The notes under the pieces are model-generated. The model was not told where the DNA came from, searched no databases, and was given only the letters and a program-made list of their open reading frames with translations. Positions 22,009 to 22,166 of a stretch of 22,166 bases of DNA are shown piece by piece. The position numbers and the translations under genes are program-made. The number at the start of each line of letters is the position of its first letter. Positions within the stretch are counted from its first letter, which is position 1. This stretch comes from Synergistaceae bacterium (GTDB lineage: Bacteria; Synergistota; Synergistia; Synergistales; Aminobacteriaceae), in contig WRKN01000012.1 in NCBI GenBank assembly GCA_009778055.1, forward strand, positions 1 through 22,166, read 5' to 3'.

Positions 22009-22166
22009 GCCTGACCTCACGGAAGACCACCAGGAACTGGGCGCTTTTCAAGAAGAACTGGGATATTTTTTTCGTGACAGAGGGCTGTTGACCACGGCCC
22101 TCTGTCACGCGTCATACGCCAACGAAAACGGCTTGCCGCGCAGCAACAAGCGGCTCGGGGTCCCGC
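22001..22166 (+). CDS. rnc: Ribonuclease III, N-terminal part (cut by window edge)
   Basis: 55 codons are visible before the window ends. FQEELGYFFRDRGLLTTALCHASYANE aligns well with the RNase III start ([23 protein letters not shown] in E. coli), and rnc after acpP-fabF is a very common order. RNase III cuts double-stranded RNA, including rRNA precursors. The signature box expected next, NERLEFLGD, reads NKRLGVP here, so both conserved glutamates are changed in the visible part. The ATG overlaps fabF by 8 bases and has no clear SD; it is presumably coupled to fabF. A nuclease-dead paralogue is possible, or the last bases may contain sequence error. Confidence 0.75.
   Translation, partial: MPEPDLTEDHQELGAFQEELGYFFRDRGLLTTALCHASYANENGLPRSNKRLGVP

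Noticed and set aside
20731..22020. A 429-codon open frame antisense to fabF
   Set aside because: It is a shadow of the high-GC fabF codons; it has no SD or family-like sequence, while fabF is unmistakable.

Overview
The window looks like a piece of an anaerobic bacterial chromosome with fairly high GC. I infer Synergistota or a related clostridia-like lineage, though no 16S or other decisive marker is present. The clues are a rubredoxin gene, a FapR-controlled fatty-acid operon that uses FabK instead of FabI, frequent TTG/GTG starts with strong Shine-Dalgarno (SD) sequences, and tightly overlapping genes. Nearly all the sequence is coding. No gap exceeds about 125 bases, and I see no rRNA, CRISPR array, insertion sequence or replication origin.

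Left part (1-7750, minus strand). A small rubredoxin gene lies at 41-199. A translationally coupled three-gene unit follows: a degenerate Mre11/SbcD/YhaO-like protein, a 1019-residue YhaN/SbcC-like ATPase with two membrane helices inside its coiled coil, and a HAD-family hydrolase. Next come glutaminyl-tRNA synthetase (glnS) and a lipase-like alpha/beta hydrolase whose TTG start overlaps the glnS stop codon.

Middle (7750-14630). A plus-strand pair, yhdT-panF (sodium/pantothenate symport), converges on a minus-strand unit of a DUF554 membrane protein, KDG kinase and tRNA-Arg(CCG). The two sides share one bidirectional terminator. Divergent from DUF554 is popT (DUF368, polyprenyl-phosphate recycling). 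A secreted M48 metallopeptidase and a PLP-dependent aminotransferase follow, ending in a strong terminator.

Cassette (14630-15895). A lower-GC two-gene cassette sits between two near-identical copies of that terminator. It encodes a dCTP-deaminase/dUTPase-fold protein that has lost the catalytic glutamate, followed by a small protein with two membrane helices. A nucleotide-sensing module next to a membrane protein is the best candidate in the window for an undescribed system, possibly a defence system, but this rests on inference.

Right part (15960-22166). fapR-plsX-fabK-fabD-fabG-acpP-fabF-rnc is transcribed from a strong sigma70-type promoter. A putative FapR operator overlaps the fapR ribosome-binding site. 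These genes make the acyl-phosphate donor for phospholipid synthesis (PlsX), load malonyl-ACP (FabD), and carry out condensation, ketoreduction and enoyl reduction (FabF, FabG, FabK). fabH, fabZ and acc genes are not in the window. The first 55 codons of rnc are visible, and they carry an oddly altered RNase III signature box.
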